Shown here piece after piece: positions 12,853 to 24,322 of a stretch of DNA of 64,000 nucleotides. The stretch is from Syncephalis plumigaleata (taxonomy: Eukaryota; Zoopagomycota; Zoopagomycetes; Zoopagales; Piptocephalidaceae). A program made the position numbers and the translations under genes. Location: NCBI GenBank assembly GCA_025201365.1, contig JAIXMF010000004.1:1302001-1366000 (forward strand), written 5' to 3'. The first letter of the stretch is position 1; the number at the start of each line of letters is the position of its first letter. The notes under the pieces were generated by a model, which saw only the letters and a program-made list of their open reading frames with translations, searched no databases and was not told the DNA's origin.

Positions 12853-13413
12853 AGACTAAAACAAAATGTATTACAAGATAGGTTACCGTCAGTGCTGCTC
12901 TACACAAGTCCACAATAAGTTAACGACGGAAGAGAACAAGAGATAAACGATAAAGGAGCAGCTGGACGAGGAGAGAAAAGCGAGGAGAATAAGGGGAAGC
13001 GTGTAACTTTGATAAGGGCCCAATGTAAATAGCCGACTACTGCAAGCGAATCAAGCATGTCTATTAGAAAAGGGGGAGAGGTAATGTTGAAGTATAAATA
13101 GGACTAATAACCAGGTTCTACCATCTGAACTGTATTAACAATAGTGTGATCTGTGCCGATCAATTCTATCTTATTTCATATTGTAATCATTGCAGAAATG
13201 TAACATTTGAATGTCATCATTAATAAACGTGCATACTAGTTATTGTAATAATAGCATTGACATTGTTCTACATGCTATTCGTATTCCTATGAGATAATTG
13301 TGGACATACTATGAATTTAATCATTGCTAATATGCTGAATATAAATGTATATATGTAGATGTATGTATATGATACGCAATGCATTTTTAAGAGTAAGCAC
13401 AAGTCATGCATCG
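12853..13413. other. Spacer with upstream region of the Q-rich gene
   Basis: No gene seen. It includes the promoter and 5' UTR of the Gln-rich gene (GA-rich stretch about 12,930-13,010) and the 3' flank of the myosin light chain gene, with AT-rich simple sequence near 13,340-13,370. Confidence 0.4.
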
Positions 13414-14090
13414 TTATTCGCCGTATTTCAAAACGCGAACAAATTTCTGATAATCGAAATAACCATTGCGATCAATCATATCACCTTTGAATAGGATATC
13501 CACCTAACATCGAGTATAGATTAGCTAACTCATCTATAATGACACATTTGTCTTCTGTATCAAGTACACTTACATCATCATCTGTAAAACGATCACCCAT
13601 TGTGGTAAGATATTCACGTAAATGTTCAGCGTGAATACGCCCATTACCCTCCTCGTCGAAACACTCGAATGCCGATAGAATTTCATGTTCAGGATCTGTC
13701 CCACTCATCTTCTCGCCCATCAATGTGAGAAACATGGTAAAGTTGATACTACCAGGTGCTTCACGAATCATTGCATCGATATATTCATCGGATGGATTTT
13801 GACCTAGTACAACAACGCAAATCAGCTAATCATATCATAATCATATCATAATCATAGTAGCTTACCCAAGGATGCTAGCATATCCTTTAGATCTTCACGA
13901 TCGACAAAGCCATCCGAGTCATGGTCAAGGATAGAGAATGCTTCCTTGAATTCGGCAATTTGTCGCTGGTCAAACATGGCGAACACATTGGAATTCTGGC
14001 GTACTGCACGCTTCTTCTTTTGCTTACGAAGTGACTAGATATAAAATAAGTATACATACATATAATCCATTGTTATATATTACTCACCAT
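13414..14090 (-). CDS. Myosin regulatory light chain, EF-hand
   Basis: Regulatory light chain of type II myosin (MLC2/Rlc1 type), which binds the neck IQ motif in the cytokinetic ring. Four exons (14088-14090, 13866-14034, 13574-13803, 13414-13503) give 163 aa. It starts with a basic tail [21 protein letters not shown], where the Ser after RQN matches the family phosphorylation region. EF-hand 1 is [13 protein letters not shown] with a complete calcium loop; later EF-hands ([13 protein letters not shown]) are partly degenerate, as usual. [17 protein letters not shown] and [14 protein letters not shown] are strong family signatures. Exon 1 consists only of the start codon, followed at once by a GTGAGT donor. 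The UBE2S gene at 44.6 kb is built the same way. Confidence 0.92.
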
Positions 14091-14287
14091 GATGAATAAG
14101 GCTAACAAGTAAAAGAAATACAATAATCAGTAGAGAGAGAGAGAGAGAGGAATAAGAAAGGAACAATATGGTTATGGCGGGATATGGACACATTGTCGTC
14201 AGCGTCATTTAATGAGGGACATCCACTTGACACGTGACTGCATCAGGTGATACCGCTCATTGGTTACAATCAATATTGTCCTATCTA

Positions 14288-15349
14288 CAGGCTTTTTCCA
14301 TCCAATTTGCGCAGTTAGCCTTTTGTCTTTACGAATAAATAATAATTAACACTTACAAGTACAAAGTACCCCCGTATTCTGTTTCCCAGCCCTCCTTCCC
14401 TTGGGGGAAAGACTGGGGCGATAGCGATAACCATCGCGGATAAATTGTAATTTGTTGTTTGGTTCCTCGATGTCCTTGTCCTCCTTGATCTTGAATGATT
14501 GGAAGCAACGACACTTGGATGAGGGTGTGTTGGAACATCGGTTCCACTACGAAGGCATTTGGTGATTTGAATGAAATCCAGACGAGCAACCATAACCCCG
14601 ATTCCACAAATGATACTCGAATCCTTTAACTTGCATGTCCTCTTAATCATTGTTTCGATGTGTGCATCTAATAGAATAATGAATTAGTATACTGTAATAA
14701 ATATCAAAGTGTAATGAGGTATACTTACCGTAAGGGATCATGACAAGTAGTAGGACACTTTCTCATTGATAGTGTGGGAGCTATGGTTGCTCGATTTGCT
14801 CAAGCACAATGTGTAGGCGATATACAATAAGGTAGAGTGAGTAGAATGTAATAGGGACGATTGAACTGGAAGATGAAGATAAGTTTATTCAATTCGTACA
14901 AAATAGGACCCATATTTATAGTGGATAATGTATATAGGTGTGAAGATATTTGCATAGCGGCTGATAACAACTCACTCAGACCCGATAGTCTGAGCTGTCG
15001 TCAGTTCACATTTCATTAACATCGCTGTATGTACTTATCAGTATGTTCCCGCGACCCGGATAACGGTTTATTGCAACGAGCCGAAAAGCTCTCATGTAAA
15101 ATGAGAAGACAACAAGATTCACGCTCCTACTTTCACATCGAATAAATCCCACTTTCTCTCTCTATCCTAGTGTATAATCTTTTTATTGTAATCATTATTA
15201 TAATTGTAACAGTGTTATGGATTACGTTTTAGATTTCTCTTAATCCCATTTCACAATTATTATATTAATGTTAACAATTGTGCAAATCTATTTATTAATA
15301 AACTGCAAATGTTAAAGGATAAATGCGCAAATTGGATGGAAAAAGCCTG
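14288..15349. mobile_element. DNA transposon-like element, 26-bp TIRs, TA duplication
   Basis: A 1,062-bp element is bounded by perfect 26-bp inverted repeats beginning CAGGCTTTTTCCATCC at 14,288-14,313 and 15,324-15,349. TA flanks each end (14,286-14,287 and 15,350-15,351), the target duplication typical of Tc1/mariner and some other superfamilies. No transposase is seen, so it is non-autonomous or carries only cargo. Inside, on the minus strand, a TATAAATA-like box lies near 14,930 and a start codon near 14,794 opens MRKCPTTCHDPL, followed by a GTAAGT intron. The next 300 nt are unusually open in two frames, one reading KLKDSSIICGIGVMVARL. This inner part recurs at 32.5-33.0 kb at about 97% identity in the best stretch. 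I do not recognise the encoded sequence. Confidence 0.75.
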
Positions 15350-15650
15350 TATTTGGTAGTCAATCCACTTGAATAGACATGGAATACAATGAGTATAGAG
15401 TAGTAAAAGACTAATGTCATCTCACATAGGGAAGATGACGGTTATTGTTTTATTATGATAGATAAGTGAAGGTTTAAAGAAAAATAAATACAGTAAGATT
15501 CAACTAAAGAAAGAAATGAAAATAGGAAAGTCATTAAATAGTCATCATTATCGAAAAGTGTAGTAATATATAATAATAATAATCAGCCAACAACTAGAAT
15601 ACTTTGCTTGTTTGCATAGTAAGCAATTGGCTCTATCCCTTCATCAACCT

Positions 15651-17885
15651 TTAGAAATCCATCACGTAATCGTCTTCAATGTCATTTCGTTCTAGTTGAT
15701 GATGATGATGATGATGATGATGATCAGTAAAGTCAAAGTCATGACTAGGTAAATCATCAAGATCCAGATCGAAATCGATCATTTGTACGATACCACCATC
15801 AGAGTCGAGTCCCATGATTGAATCACTACTATTCAGTGATGGCATTGCCTCCTCTGTATTAATCAATATCTGATTGCTAGTCTGTTGTTCACTTGCTTGT
15901 CGTTGCACGGCTGCATGAAGAGTAGCTAGAGCATCTTTAGCATCGAGTGACTCATCCAACGAGATTAGACTAGTAGTAGATGGTGATCGTAATCGTTGTC
16001 GTAATGAATGACGTTCTGATTGATTATCCATTGTATCAATTGTTATACGTGGTTTAGTAGTAGTAGTAGTATTGCTAGTAGTTGTATTACTTTCTAAACT
16101 TGATGGCTTAACATTTCCTGCTTCTAGTGCCTCCAATGAATTAGAGAATGATGGCATTCTCGGTAAACGAATGGTAGGCAATGATGTTGATATACCTGAT
16201 ACTGTACTACCACGCACTGACATGTCATCATGCTTATTATTATTATGCATATCTGTTGTGGGTATGGGCATGGTAGGCGATGGACGTGTAAAGAATAGCG
16301 AGTGCAACATACGTGATCCGGGTAGTGTACTCCTAAATGGACGTGCCTGCTCAATAATTGGATTGGTTATACGAGGTGGTCCTGCGACAGTGGTAGTAGT
16401 AGTAGTAGTAGTAGTAGTGGATGGTTTAGACGCAGGTGACATGGCAGGCATAGAATGTAGTTCAGATGGAGAAGTTGATAGAGTTATTGTATTGGATGTG
16501 GTGGTGGCAGTAGTTATCGCTGACATTAATGATGACGTATGATATCCAATGACATGTTGTTTCTGTTCGATAATACAATCTGAATTGTCAGAGGAATGAA
16601 GCTGTGAAAGCGATTTACGCGTTCTTAACGAGGCTGGTGGTGACATACACGATAGTGCACTGACTACGGGTGGAGTCGGTTCAAGTCGACGTGATACCAC
16701 ACCCGACATCCATAGATCGGTGATTGAGGGTCGTTTCGTTAGTGTGCGTATCTTTTCTGTATTATTAGTAGATGTAGTTACTATTTCTGATAGGGAAGAG
16801 GCACAACTATCTGTAGTAGCAGTGGTAGTCGATGTTGATATTGATGACATACTGGTATCTGCCTCGCTGTAGCTATTCTCACGAGATAGAAATGGTAGGT
16901 CATCGGATGAACTACGCTCACTAATAGTGATAGAATCTGATAGTACACCCTCCATCTCTAATACACCTGATATAGCAGAATCATTTGGTGAAGATACGGT
17001 ACATGGTTCTTCAACTAATGCCTCTACAATCAAGGGTGTTTGTAATTGATTGATGATATTTGCTTTTCTCGATGAATGTTGACTATGATTGGATGCTGTA
17101 CAAGGAGGATTAGAACGAGATTTCGATAGTGGTACCGTAGATTCAGTAGCAGTGGTAGTAGTAGTGGTAGAAGGAGTCGATTGTCGACGAACAGTAGTAG
17201 TAGTAGTAGTAGTAGTAATATTGCTACGTCCACTGGTAGATCGCTTACTACTGGATAATAAGGACGATGATACACTCCATGTTTCGGATGATGGAGGAGG
17301 TGATGACGGTGCTTTGTTTACCGTTGCTAAACGTGCCGATGAGATAGTGGCACGAGCATATCCCTTGGATGTAATATCAATTGGTGTGGTTGCCGTAGTT
17401 GTTGACTTTTGTCCACTCAGTCCACGTATCATACCCTGACTGTTACGCAAATGATTGGATTTAGACTTTTTAGGTGGTTCAGGTGTAACTGTACCATCCC
17501 TGCTTGGATGAGATCGATGCCGTCCTGATCCCATTAGAACTGCAGCTGCCTTGGCTGCATCCTTCATAATACGTGCTTTCTTGCCATGTCCCATTGTGTC
17601 AGGACGATGTTCGTTCCCTTGACTTGTCGTGATACTATGGTGTGCGGTTGATCTCACTCCCATATCGCCTTCTTTTCGAATAGGTTCCTCGGGAGTACGT
17701 GCCGACAAACGTTTCATTCGTCTTCCGGAGAGAACGGTAGAAAAGGGAGAATCAGGATTGTCAGCGTTATGCATTGCCATGCTGCTACCACCGCTTGATG
17801 CTCTACGATGTCTACCAGTGGTAAACAGATCATGAACGGACGATGATTCCGTAGACTCTCGCGGTTTCCTTCGAATAGTCGCCAT
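15651..17885 (-). CDS. Ser/Thr-rich low-complexity protein, unknown
   Basis: One uninterrupted 744-aa frame from a clear Met (MATIRRKPRESTESS). I do not recognise it. It is dominated by Ser and Thr, with several pure Thr runs encoded by ACT repeats and a His run near the C terminus. The N-terminal 180 residues are basic and Arg-rich, and the last 60 are acidic (MIDFDLDLDDLPSHDFDF). Short candidate motifs are RPSITDLWMSGVVSRRLEPTPP (around residue 385; a possible conserved linear motif) and RPFRSTLPGSRMLHSLF. No membrane segment or signal peptide is seen. The mixture of basic head, Ser/Thr body and acidic tail suggests a disordered phosphoprotein. Open frames on the opposite strand over the repeats are treated as shadows. 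Confidence 0.6.
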   Translation of the reverse strand: MATIRRKPRESTESSSVHDLFTTGRHRRASSGGSSMAMHNADNPDSPFSTVLSGRRMKRLSARTPEEPIRKEGDMGVRSTAHHSITTSQGNEHRPDTMGHGKKARIMKDAAKAAAVLMGSGRHRSHPSRDGTVTPEPPKKSKSNHLRNSQGMIRGLSGQKSTTTATTPIDITSKGYARATISSARLATVNKAPSSPPPSSETWSVSSSLLSSSKRSTSGRSNITTTTTTTTVRRQSTPSTTTTTTATESTVPLSKSRSNPPCTASNHSQHSSRKANIINQLQTPLIVEALVEEPCTVSSPNDSAISGVLEMEGVLSDSITISERSSSDDLPFLSRENSYSEADTSMSSISTSTTTATTDSCASSLSEIVTTSTNNTEKIRTLTKRPSITDLWMSGVVSRRLEPTPPVVSALSCMSPPASLRTRKSLSQLHSSDNSDCIIEQKQHVIGYHTSSLMSAITTATTTSNTITLSTSPSELHSMPAMSPASKPSTTTTTTTTTTVAGPPRITNPIIEQARPFRSTLPGSRMLHSLFFTRPSPTMPIPTTDMHNNNKHDDMSVRGSTVSGISTSLPTIRLPRMPSFSNSLEALEAGNVKPSSLESNTTTSNTTTTTKPRITIDTMDNQSERHSLRQRLRSPSTTSLISLDESLDAKDALATLHAAVQRQASEQQTSNQILINTEEAMPSLNSSDSIMGLDSDGGIVQMIDFDLDLDDLPSHDFDFTDHHHHHHHHQLERNDIEDDYVMDF

Positions 17886-18763
17886 ATTGGATAGATATGC
17901 AATAATATAGATTGGATAATATGCAGTAAATTGGATAGAATAGATGAAATAATAGGGAGAGCATAAAGTTATTAAGACTGAGCCACCTAATAGCTATGCT
18001 TGTAATTAATATGAATATGAATATGAATAATATGAATAATATGAATAAGAGCAGCTGAAATACAACAATGATAACATATCGATTAGCTTTTATATACTTT
18101 TACTAATAGTAAACAAACCTTACCTTTTTATGTAATAGTTGTAGTAATAGTTGTAGTAATAGAAGGATAATGAAAATGGCGGTATGTTTACTCAACGTCT
18201 AGCAGTACAGATATGTAGAGGTGTGTGCGTGTTGAATCAAGGCACAGAAAGGCAATGTTTTGCTTTAAATGAAAGAACGAGCAAGATGAAAGCCGATAAA
18301 TGAAAGAACGAAAGAACGAAAAGAAGACCAGGATAAGAACGTGAAAACGAGAGAGCACACACATATTCTCTCGTGCACTCACTCACTCACTCGCTCACTG
18401 ACTTTTACTCGCTCTTATCCATATGATGATGATGCCATAAAGACTGCACGGCGTGTATACGACAATAAAAAAAGAGTCAGGTGATCAATGGATTGCACCA
18501 AATACGAATGACCACTTCTCCTTTTAAAGAGCTCGAATCTACTAATGGAGTTTCAATGTTCATGGTAGGCGTTAGTGGTGTTAGTATTCTACGGAAATAC
18601 ACGAAATGCATCGGCTATTTATTAGTAAATGAGAAACAATATATATAGATGCATTGACAAGCAAGTAGATAGCTAGCTTGATAACTAGCTAGCTAATGCA
18701 AATGATAGACGCCACATCATTGTCTACATTAGGGAATGGAATGGAATGTATATCATTTCTCTT
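17886..18763. other. Intergenic, simple repeats
   Basis: No gene seen. The region holds the upstream part of the Ser/Thr-rich gene, a GAATAT repeat near 18,010-18,050, an ACTC repeat near 18,378-18,395, and the 3' flank of uS17m. A pyrimidine/purine-rich stretch at 18,260-18,360 could be promoter DNA. Confidence 0.35.
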
Positions 18764-19114
18764 CTATTGCTTCCACTCCTGAGTATCGGGATCTTGCCAG
18801 CGCTTGGCTGCTTGAACTACTTCAGCTACTGCAAAATGCTTCTTCTTACTTAGAGGACGACATGCTTCGATGCGTATCACGTCGCCTAGTCGACACGTTT
18901 CATTCTCGTCGTGAGCAAAGTAGGTTTTATGCTTGGTGATCATCTACACCAGAATACAATTCCTTATGTTACTACGTAATCGCATAGAAGATAGTTGTAC
19001 TAATCTACCAATTACCTTTTTAACTACGGGATGCATAGACATTTTGGCGACACGTACTTTGACGGTCTTTTGCATCGCCGTGCCTATTACCATACCAACA
19101 AAGTTTTGCCGCAT
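18764..19114 (-). CDS. Mitochondrial ribosomal protein uS17m
   Basis: Small mitoribosomal subunit protein uS17m (MRPS17), an early 12S/15S rRNA binder with an OB fold. Two exons (19016-19114, 18764-18943) give 92 aa. The S17 signature is plain: NFVGMVIGTAMQKTVKVRV, MHPVVKK, HKTYFAHDENETCRLGDVIRIEACRPLSKKKHF and VAEVV. It starts directly with the S17 core and has no long presequence, as for several fungal uS17m proteins. Cytosolic uS11/S11-type uS17 is excluded by length and by the bacterial-like core. It lies 204 bp downstream of the end of the ankyrin gene on the same strand. Confidence 0.9.
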
Positions 19115-19318
19115 CGTAACTGCAAACGTTACAATCAGGAAGAAAGGAAAGGAAAGGAAAATAGAAAGTGTATTCTATGAAAAACCACGTGATAAAAGGA
19201 TAAAAACTTTTATTGAAAAAAATCTGAATAGCAATATGTAGTCATAAGAGCAGGAGCAGTAATGTTAATAGTAATAATAAAAATACGAGCATTCTATAAA
19301 TATCCACGTTTATCGTGT

Positions 19319-22111
19319 CTAGCCGTCGATACTGCCACTACGACGACGACCTACAACAGATCGACTAAGCAAGGTAAATACACGTTTCGGTTTAACTGAT
19401 TGAAATCGGAATCGTGACGATTCATTCGAATCAGTAGTTGTAGTAGTACTAGTGCTCGTACTATTAGTAGGAATACCTGCTAATGTACTTCTACTACCAT
19501 TATCCATGGTTAGTAGTTGACCTGCCTCCTCAGATCTTCGCCTATTAATAATGCCGCTAACGAGTGTTGTATCACTGTGCGAGGTAAGCGGTTGACGATA
19601 ATGTTGTCGAGATAGATTCTCCAATTCTTCGATTTCCGTAGTAAGCACGCACTCTGTGTCTAGTTCAATTGCATTCGATTAGTATCATTATTCCACTATA
19701 ATTGTCATGTAGACAAGTGTCATTTTATAGCTTACCTAAACATTGAGCAGTAATATCTTCTGGAATGTTGCATCGCTTGCTTAGTTCGTAGACAGTTTCA
19801 TCATGATCATTCTTTATGGATGGATCAGCCCCGCGTGCCATCAAGTATTGACATGCATTGATTTGTCGCTGTGAGAGTGCTTCGTGCAATGGTGTCCATC
19901 CATTTTCACCGGATGTATTTACATGGATACCAGTATCTAATAGCATGGTTATTAGAACGATATTGCCTTCACGAGCTGCCAGATGTAATGCGGTAGATCC
20001 ACTAATAGTACATTATAGGGTAAATAAATGTATATATATATATATATATGTGTGTATATAATATATACTTACTATTCATCTCGTTGTAGTCGATTGATAG
20101 TCGTACGTAGTAAATGAGAGACAATCAGTGGATCATTTTGTACAAGTAATGCATGATTAGCTGTACTAATGGCCTTGCTATCCATGCTATTTATTGACGT
20201 GTAACATTAGTTGGCTGCTATTATGTATACGAAATAGAATGCTTGATTATTTGTATGAAGCAACAAACTTACCGTTTCAGGATTAGCTGCATACTTTGTT
20301 GATTACCACGAGCAGCGGCTATCTCAAATGGATATATATAATGATTCGCTTTGTTACTAGTAGCTACCGAGGTAATGTGCTCCTTACGACTAGATCGATT
20401 AGAAGCCTTCGAGAAGCCCAACTCTGACGCATTGCTCGATCGACCCCATTGACCAATTCGTCGTTGACGTAGTGTCTGTTCATGCGATCCATCGTCGTCA
20501 CTCCACGGCTGTGGCACTTGGAATGCTTGTCGATCTAGTTTCGACATAAATGATAGTTGCGGTAGGAGAATGCCTAGTTCTGGATCTGCCCCGTAATCGA
20601 GTAGTAATGCCACCACACGATGATCATCGTAGGAGCGTCGACTACACGCTAGCATCAACGGGGTAAGTCCGTACCATACTTGATTAAGATTGGCACGCTA
20701 AATGTGCACATCATCCATGAAGGGGGGGGTTAGCAATGAATACAGCTGCATTCCATGAAATAGCATACCTTAATCATATGTGCAATAACATTATACATGC
20801 CTGTAGCAATGGCATATAAAAAGTAACTAGGATACTGGAATGACTTGTTTTTCTTTCCATTATTACTGCTATTCTGATTATTATTATTATTCTGATTATA
20901 TTTTAGGATGGGTGCATTGATATCGGATGGAATACCCCGTTCTAGCATGAATAGCACCACTTGTTCCATTCGATTAGAGAGTGCATGCAATAGAATGGCA
21001 TTGGCTTCAGTGGCGTGTTTCTGACGTAGACCAACCGGTGATATCAGATCGATAAGTGAACAAGTAAGTGGCACATTATGATCACGTAATGCTAGTCGTA
21101 TTTCATTAAAGATGGCTACAACAAATGAATGTCAATTATACGACGACAACAACAACAACTAAGTAACAAATGGTATACAGCTTCTTCCTTCTTACCTGCT
21201 TTCGTACGCTTCTTGTTCTTCTTTTTGGGCATCAATGCATTCAAACGCTCAATGGTAGAGGCACGATGACGCATGATAATGTCTTTAGATCGTAGCTTGA
21301 GCATTTCTCGACCTTAGTGTACAAGCTATTAATATACATATTCATTTCTTTTCTATGTTCTCTTCTTTCACTTACTATGGCGTGTTCGTAGTCGGTGCTT
21401 ACTTGGTTCGCGAAATTTCTTGTTATCTCGTAATGCATCATCAAGCAATTGCAACTCACTCAGTCGTCGTCGATGCCAACGAGGACGTGTATCGGCACAG
21501 AGAAACTCGCCATAAGTGAGAAAGCCATTGCTATCGGTGTCGATGGCTAATGAACAAGAGGTAGACGATGATGGTCGTGATCGTAAACTACCGAACGAGC
21601 TTGAAGCACGTAGGGTGGGCGGTAGTGATCGCATTCCCGATGTGGATAGTGAGGCGTTATCACGCGGCGTGTTATGTCGGCGTGTTGATCGATGTGTGTC
21701 GTCGGTATCTAAGCTTTTACGCTGGCTGACATACAATTTAGCCTTTAGTTGCGGCGACTCTATACTGGGAAGGGCGGATGTTGCATCACTGTCCTCCTCT
21801 CCCTCCTCCTTGTCTAGAGACACGTCGCTTGACTCGCTCGAAGGCAGTTCTAGTTCGGGCTGTATGATATCAACGGTAGTTGCGGTGGTGGTTGTAGTAG
21901 TAGTAGTATTAGTTGCAGTATTAGTAGCCATGGAGCACTCGGTCCCTTGTTCTATAGTCGTATTAGACGAGTATTCCGTACAAGTCACGCTTGCTATCGG
22001 TTCCTCCGTGAGCGTAGATGTATGTGTGGTCGCTACACCGCTAAGACTGGTGTAGGCCGATACAGTGGAAGCCTCCACACTAACCGTGGTAGACATGATG
22101 AGCAGTGGCAC
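19319..22111 (-). CDS. Ankyrin-repeat protein with disordered N terminus
   Basis: Seven exons (21376-22111, 21196-21312, 20769-21115, 20273-20697, 20073-20186, 19736-20001, 19319-19659) join in phase to 781 aa. Residues 1-170 are Thr/Ser/Glu-rich and disordered. A conserved-looking basic segment follows: YGEFLCADTRPRWHRRRLSE, then LDDALRDNKKFREPSKHRL and KDIIMRHRASTIERLNALMP. The rest is a set of ankyrin repeats, the clearest being YGLTPLMLACSRRSYDDHRV, STALHLAAREGNIVLITMLL and GWTPLHEALSQRQINACQYL. The tail after about residue 680 is Ser/Thr/Arg-rich. The family appears fungal, but I cannot name a characterised orthologue. A second Met five codons in (22096) is an equally good start. Confidence 0.8.
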
Positions 22112-22938
22112 AGTATAATATAATGCGCTACTCTATACCCGTATGCTTGCAATAAATAGGCAACGTTCTATAATGGTAAGGGTAATAGTAATAATAGCGG
22201 CAGTAGTATTGGTAGTAGCTCTTCTAAGAGTAGATGAAGAAAAAGAATATGATAAGGAAAAAGAAAGGCTAGCAGTACAATGCAACTGTAGACAAAATAG
22301 AGATGACGAATAGAAGGCGTGTGGATGAGCGAAGAAATAAGTTCCAACCGTGCGTGGTTATGCGTGACTATGATATGGCCAGGTGTGGTATTTTGATTTC
22401 TTTTTTACGAACAATAGTAACAGATAGACAGAGAGAGATAGACAGATAGACAGAGAGACAGAGAGACAGAAAGGCGTGAATGGATGGGGTCGAGCACAAT
22501 GAGCTTATGTTTACCTATTAGGCTAATCGTGTAATAAAAATAGGAAGCAAGACTAAGGCTGTATAGCTCGTGTTTAATAGCTTATCAAGTAATAAGAAGC
22601 ACCGTGTTGGTACTCATTTACAATTAATAGATACGAGCATATGATGCTGTTGAGGCATTTAACTATGATATAAACTTGTATGAACTAATCGAGAAGAACG
22701 ATAGAAATGATGCAATCATTTGACATTCCAACTTGAATTGTAAAGGACAAGGCGAATATTAAACAAAGAACTGACCGGAGTTGACTGGAAATTAAAATGG
22801 AGAAACAAGTAATGTAGACGTTGTACACACAAAGTAGACAACCACTAATCAAGATCATTTATAATGACGCTTTACGATACTGATTGAGAAAGTGACAACA
22901 TCAATCATTGAGCTATACTTATCTCGCTGCCCAATCTA
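22112..22938. other. Intergenic spacer
   Basis: No gene seen. It includes the promoter side of the ankyrin gene and a GACAGA-type simple repeat at about 22,430-22,470. The rest is AT-rich without structure I could support. Confidence 0.35.
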
Positions 22939-23461
22939 CTATACTGCAGCTAGTGAAGGTTCAAACTCGGTGGTACAGCAGTACTCCAACAAGGTGAGTA
23001 AATGAGCGGTTAACTGCAACTCTTCACTGGTCATCGTCAACTTTGCATCTGTCGGTTCAAGCTGTCCCACTAATAAACTGGTATATCTATGAATGCTTTC
23101 CAGAATGACAAGTCGTGCGGTACGGTTACTGCATTGCAGCATGCCATGAATGAGCGGCCAGACCATATATCCTCGATGATGTCTCGATGAACCATCAGGT
23201 GTATCCGATACCGCATGATGTCCCTCAAGGAAACACATGGCAGTACGTTTCACAGGCACGTTCGTGTGGTGTGATCGTGCAACAGCCAAAGCCTACTCAT
23301 CAAGAGGTTAATACATCCTAGTTCAAGGAGATATATATATATATGTGTGTATGTATATGCATATATACGAATACATGCATGCATATACGCACACTCTGCA
23401 ACTGATTACTTACCATAGCTAAAGGAAAGATGATTGCTTTATACGCACTTGAATCCATCAT
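22939..23461 (-). CDS. Small hypothetical helical protein
   Basis: Two exons (23414-23461, 22939-23292) join in frame to 133 aa, starting MMDSSAYKAIIFPLAMALAV. I do not recognise the family. The sequence WPLIHGMLQCSNRTARLVIL and the final LTAHLLTLLEYC look like amphipathic ARM/HEAT-type helices rather than an enzyme. No signal peptide, membrane segment or metal motif is clear. More exons may lie upstream: a candidate ATG with a GTAAAG donor sits around 23,470-23,500, but the intervening intron would be only a few bases, so I did not include it. It could also be the 3' end of a larger gene, although 23.5-24.3 kb shows no further coding sequence. Confidence 0.4.
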
Positions 23462-24322
23462 AACTCTTTACCTGGTATAAATGGTGGCATATACTAAAAT
23501 AGAAATAGACGAGTGTGCGCATTTCACGAATGGCAAGATCAAGTTACGTGATGATTAGCTGATTCGCTAATTTAATAGGATCACCATTCTAGCCATTCTC
23601 ATGTTGATAGATTTATTTATTTGGTTTTTTGGTTTTTGATAAATTATAGATTGATAATAAACAGAAAGAATGACACCATTGATTAATTACTATTAGACGT
23701 GTATTAATAGTGTCAGCGTACATAGCATGAATGCTTGTAGTTCATTCTAGTTCACGTCGTACTTCCTTCTAGTAGCATTACAGTAAGAAACCTATTGCTA
23801 TTCACGATTGTATAGCTTTATAGAAATTATCGAGTATTTGATCGTTGCTGGATAACCCGCTCAATATAAAGTAGCAAATAAGCGAGTAATTGGGTAGTCC
23901 ACAGTATTGGCACTTTTACAAATTGCAATCAAGGTCTATCCAGAAAGTGAATATTGACTGAATAGATAGCTCGTTATTCTAATTGTATCGTCAAGTATTA
24001 AGGTAGCCTATTGTAGTGTATATAGACGAGAGAAGAGGGTACTTGGCATAGAATACTGTCATATCAGACGTTATTTGGATTGTGATGTGAATTGCGAATG
24101 AATGCAACAGGCGTATTTGTTGATTTCACGCGCATTTATTCCGTCTCTCTTTTCATTCCTTTATTCTGCTTCCTTTCATCAGTCAGACAATCCTTCTATC
24201 GTTTCTAATAGCAACAAGCAAGTAATTTTACTTTTACGATATTGTATTGGAACAAGTCGTAACTGTCGAATCAAGGATAGCCAGTAGAGCATAGAGCACC
24301 GACCACGAATACCATCATCAAA
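23462..24322. other. Intergenic spacer, divergent promoters
   Basis: Apart from a possible short upstream exon of the preceding gene, no gene is seen. This stretch must hold the promoters of the minus-strand hypothetical gene and the plus-strand RRM gene. A pyrimidine-rich segment lies at 24,140-24,180, shortly upstream of the RRM gene start. Confidence 0.35.

Noticed and set aside
16072-16542. Plus-strand Val-rich frame inside the Ser/Thr-rich gene
   Set aside because: It is the complement of Thr/Ser codon repeats; the minus frame is far longer and starts at a clear Met.
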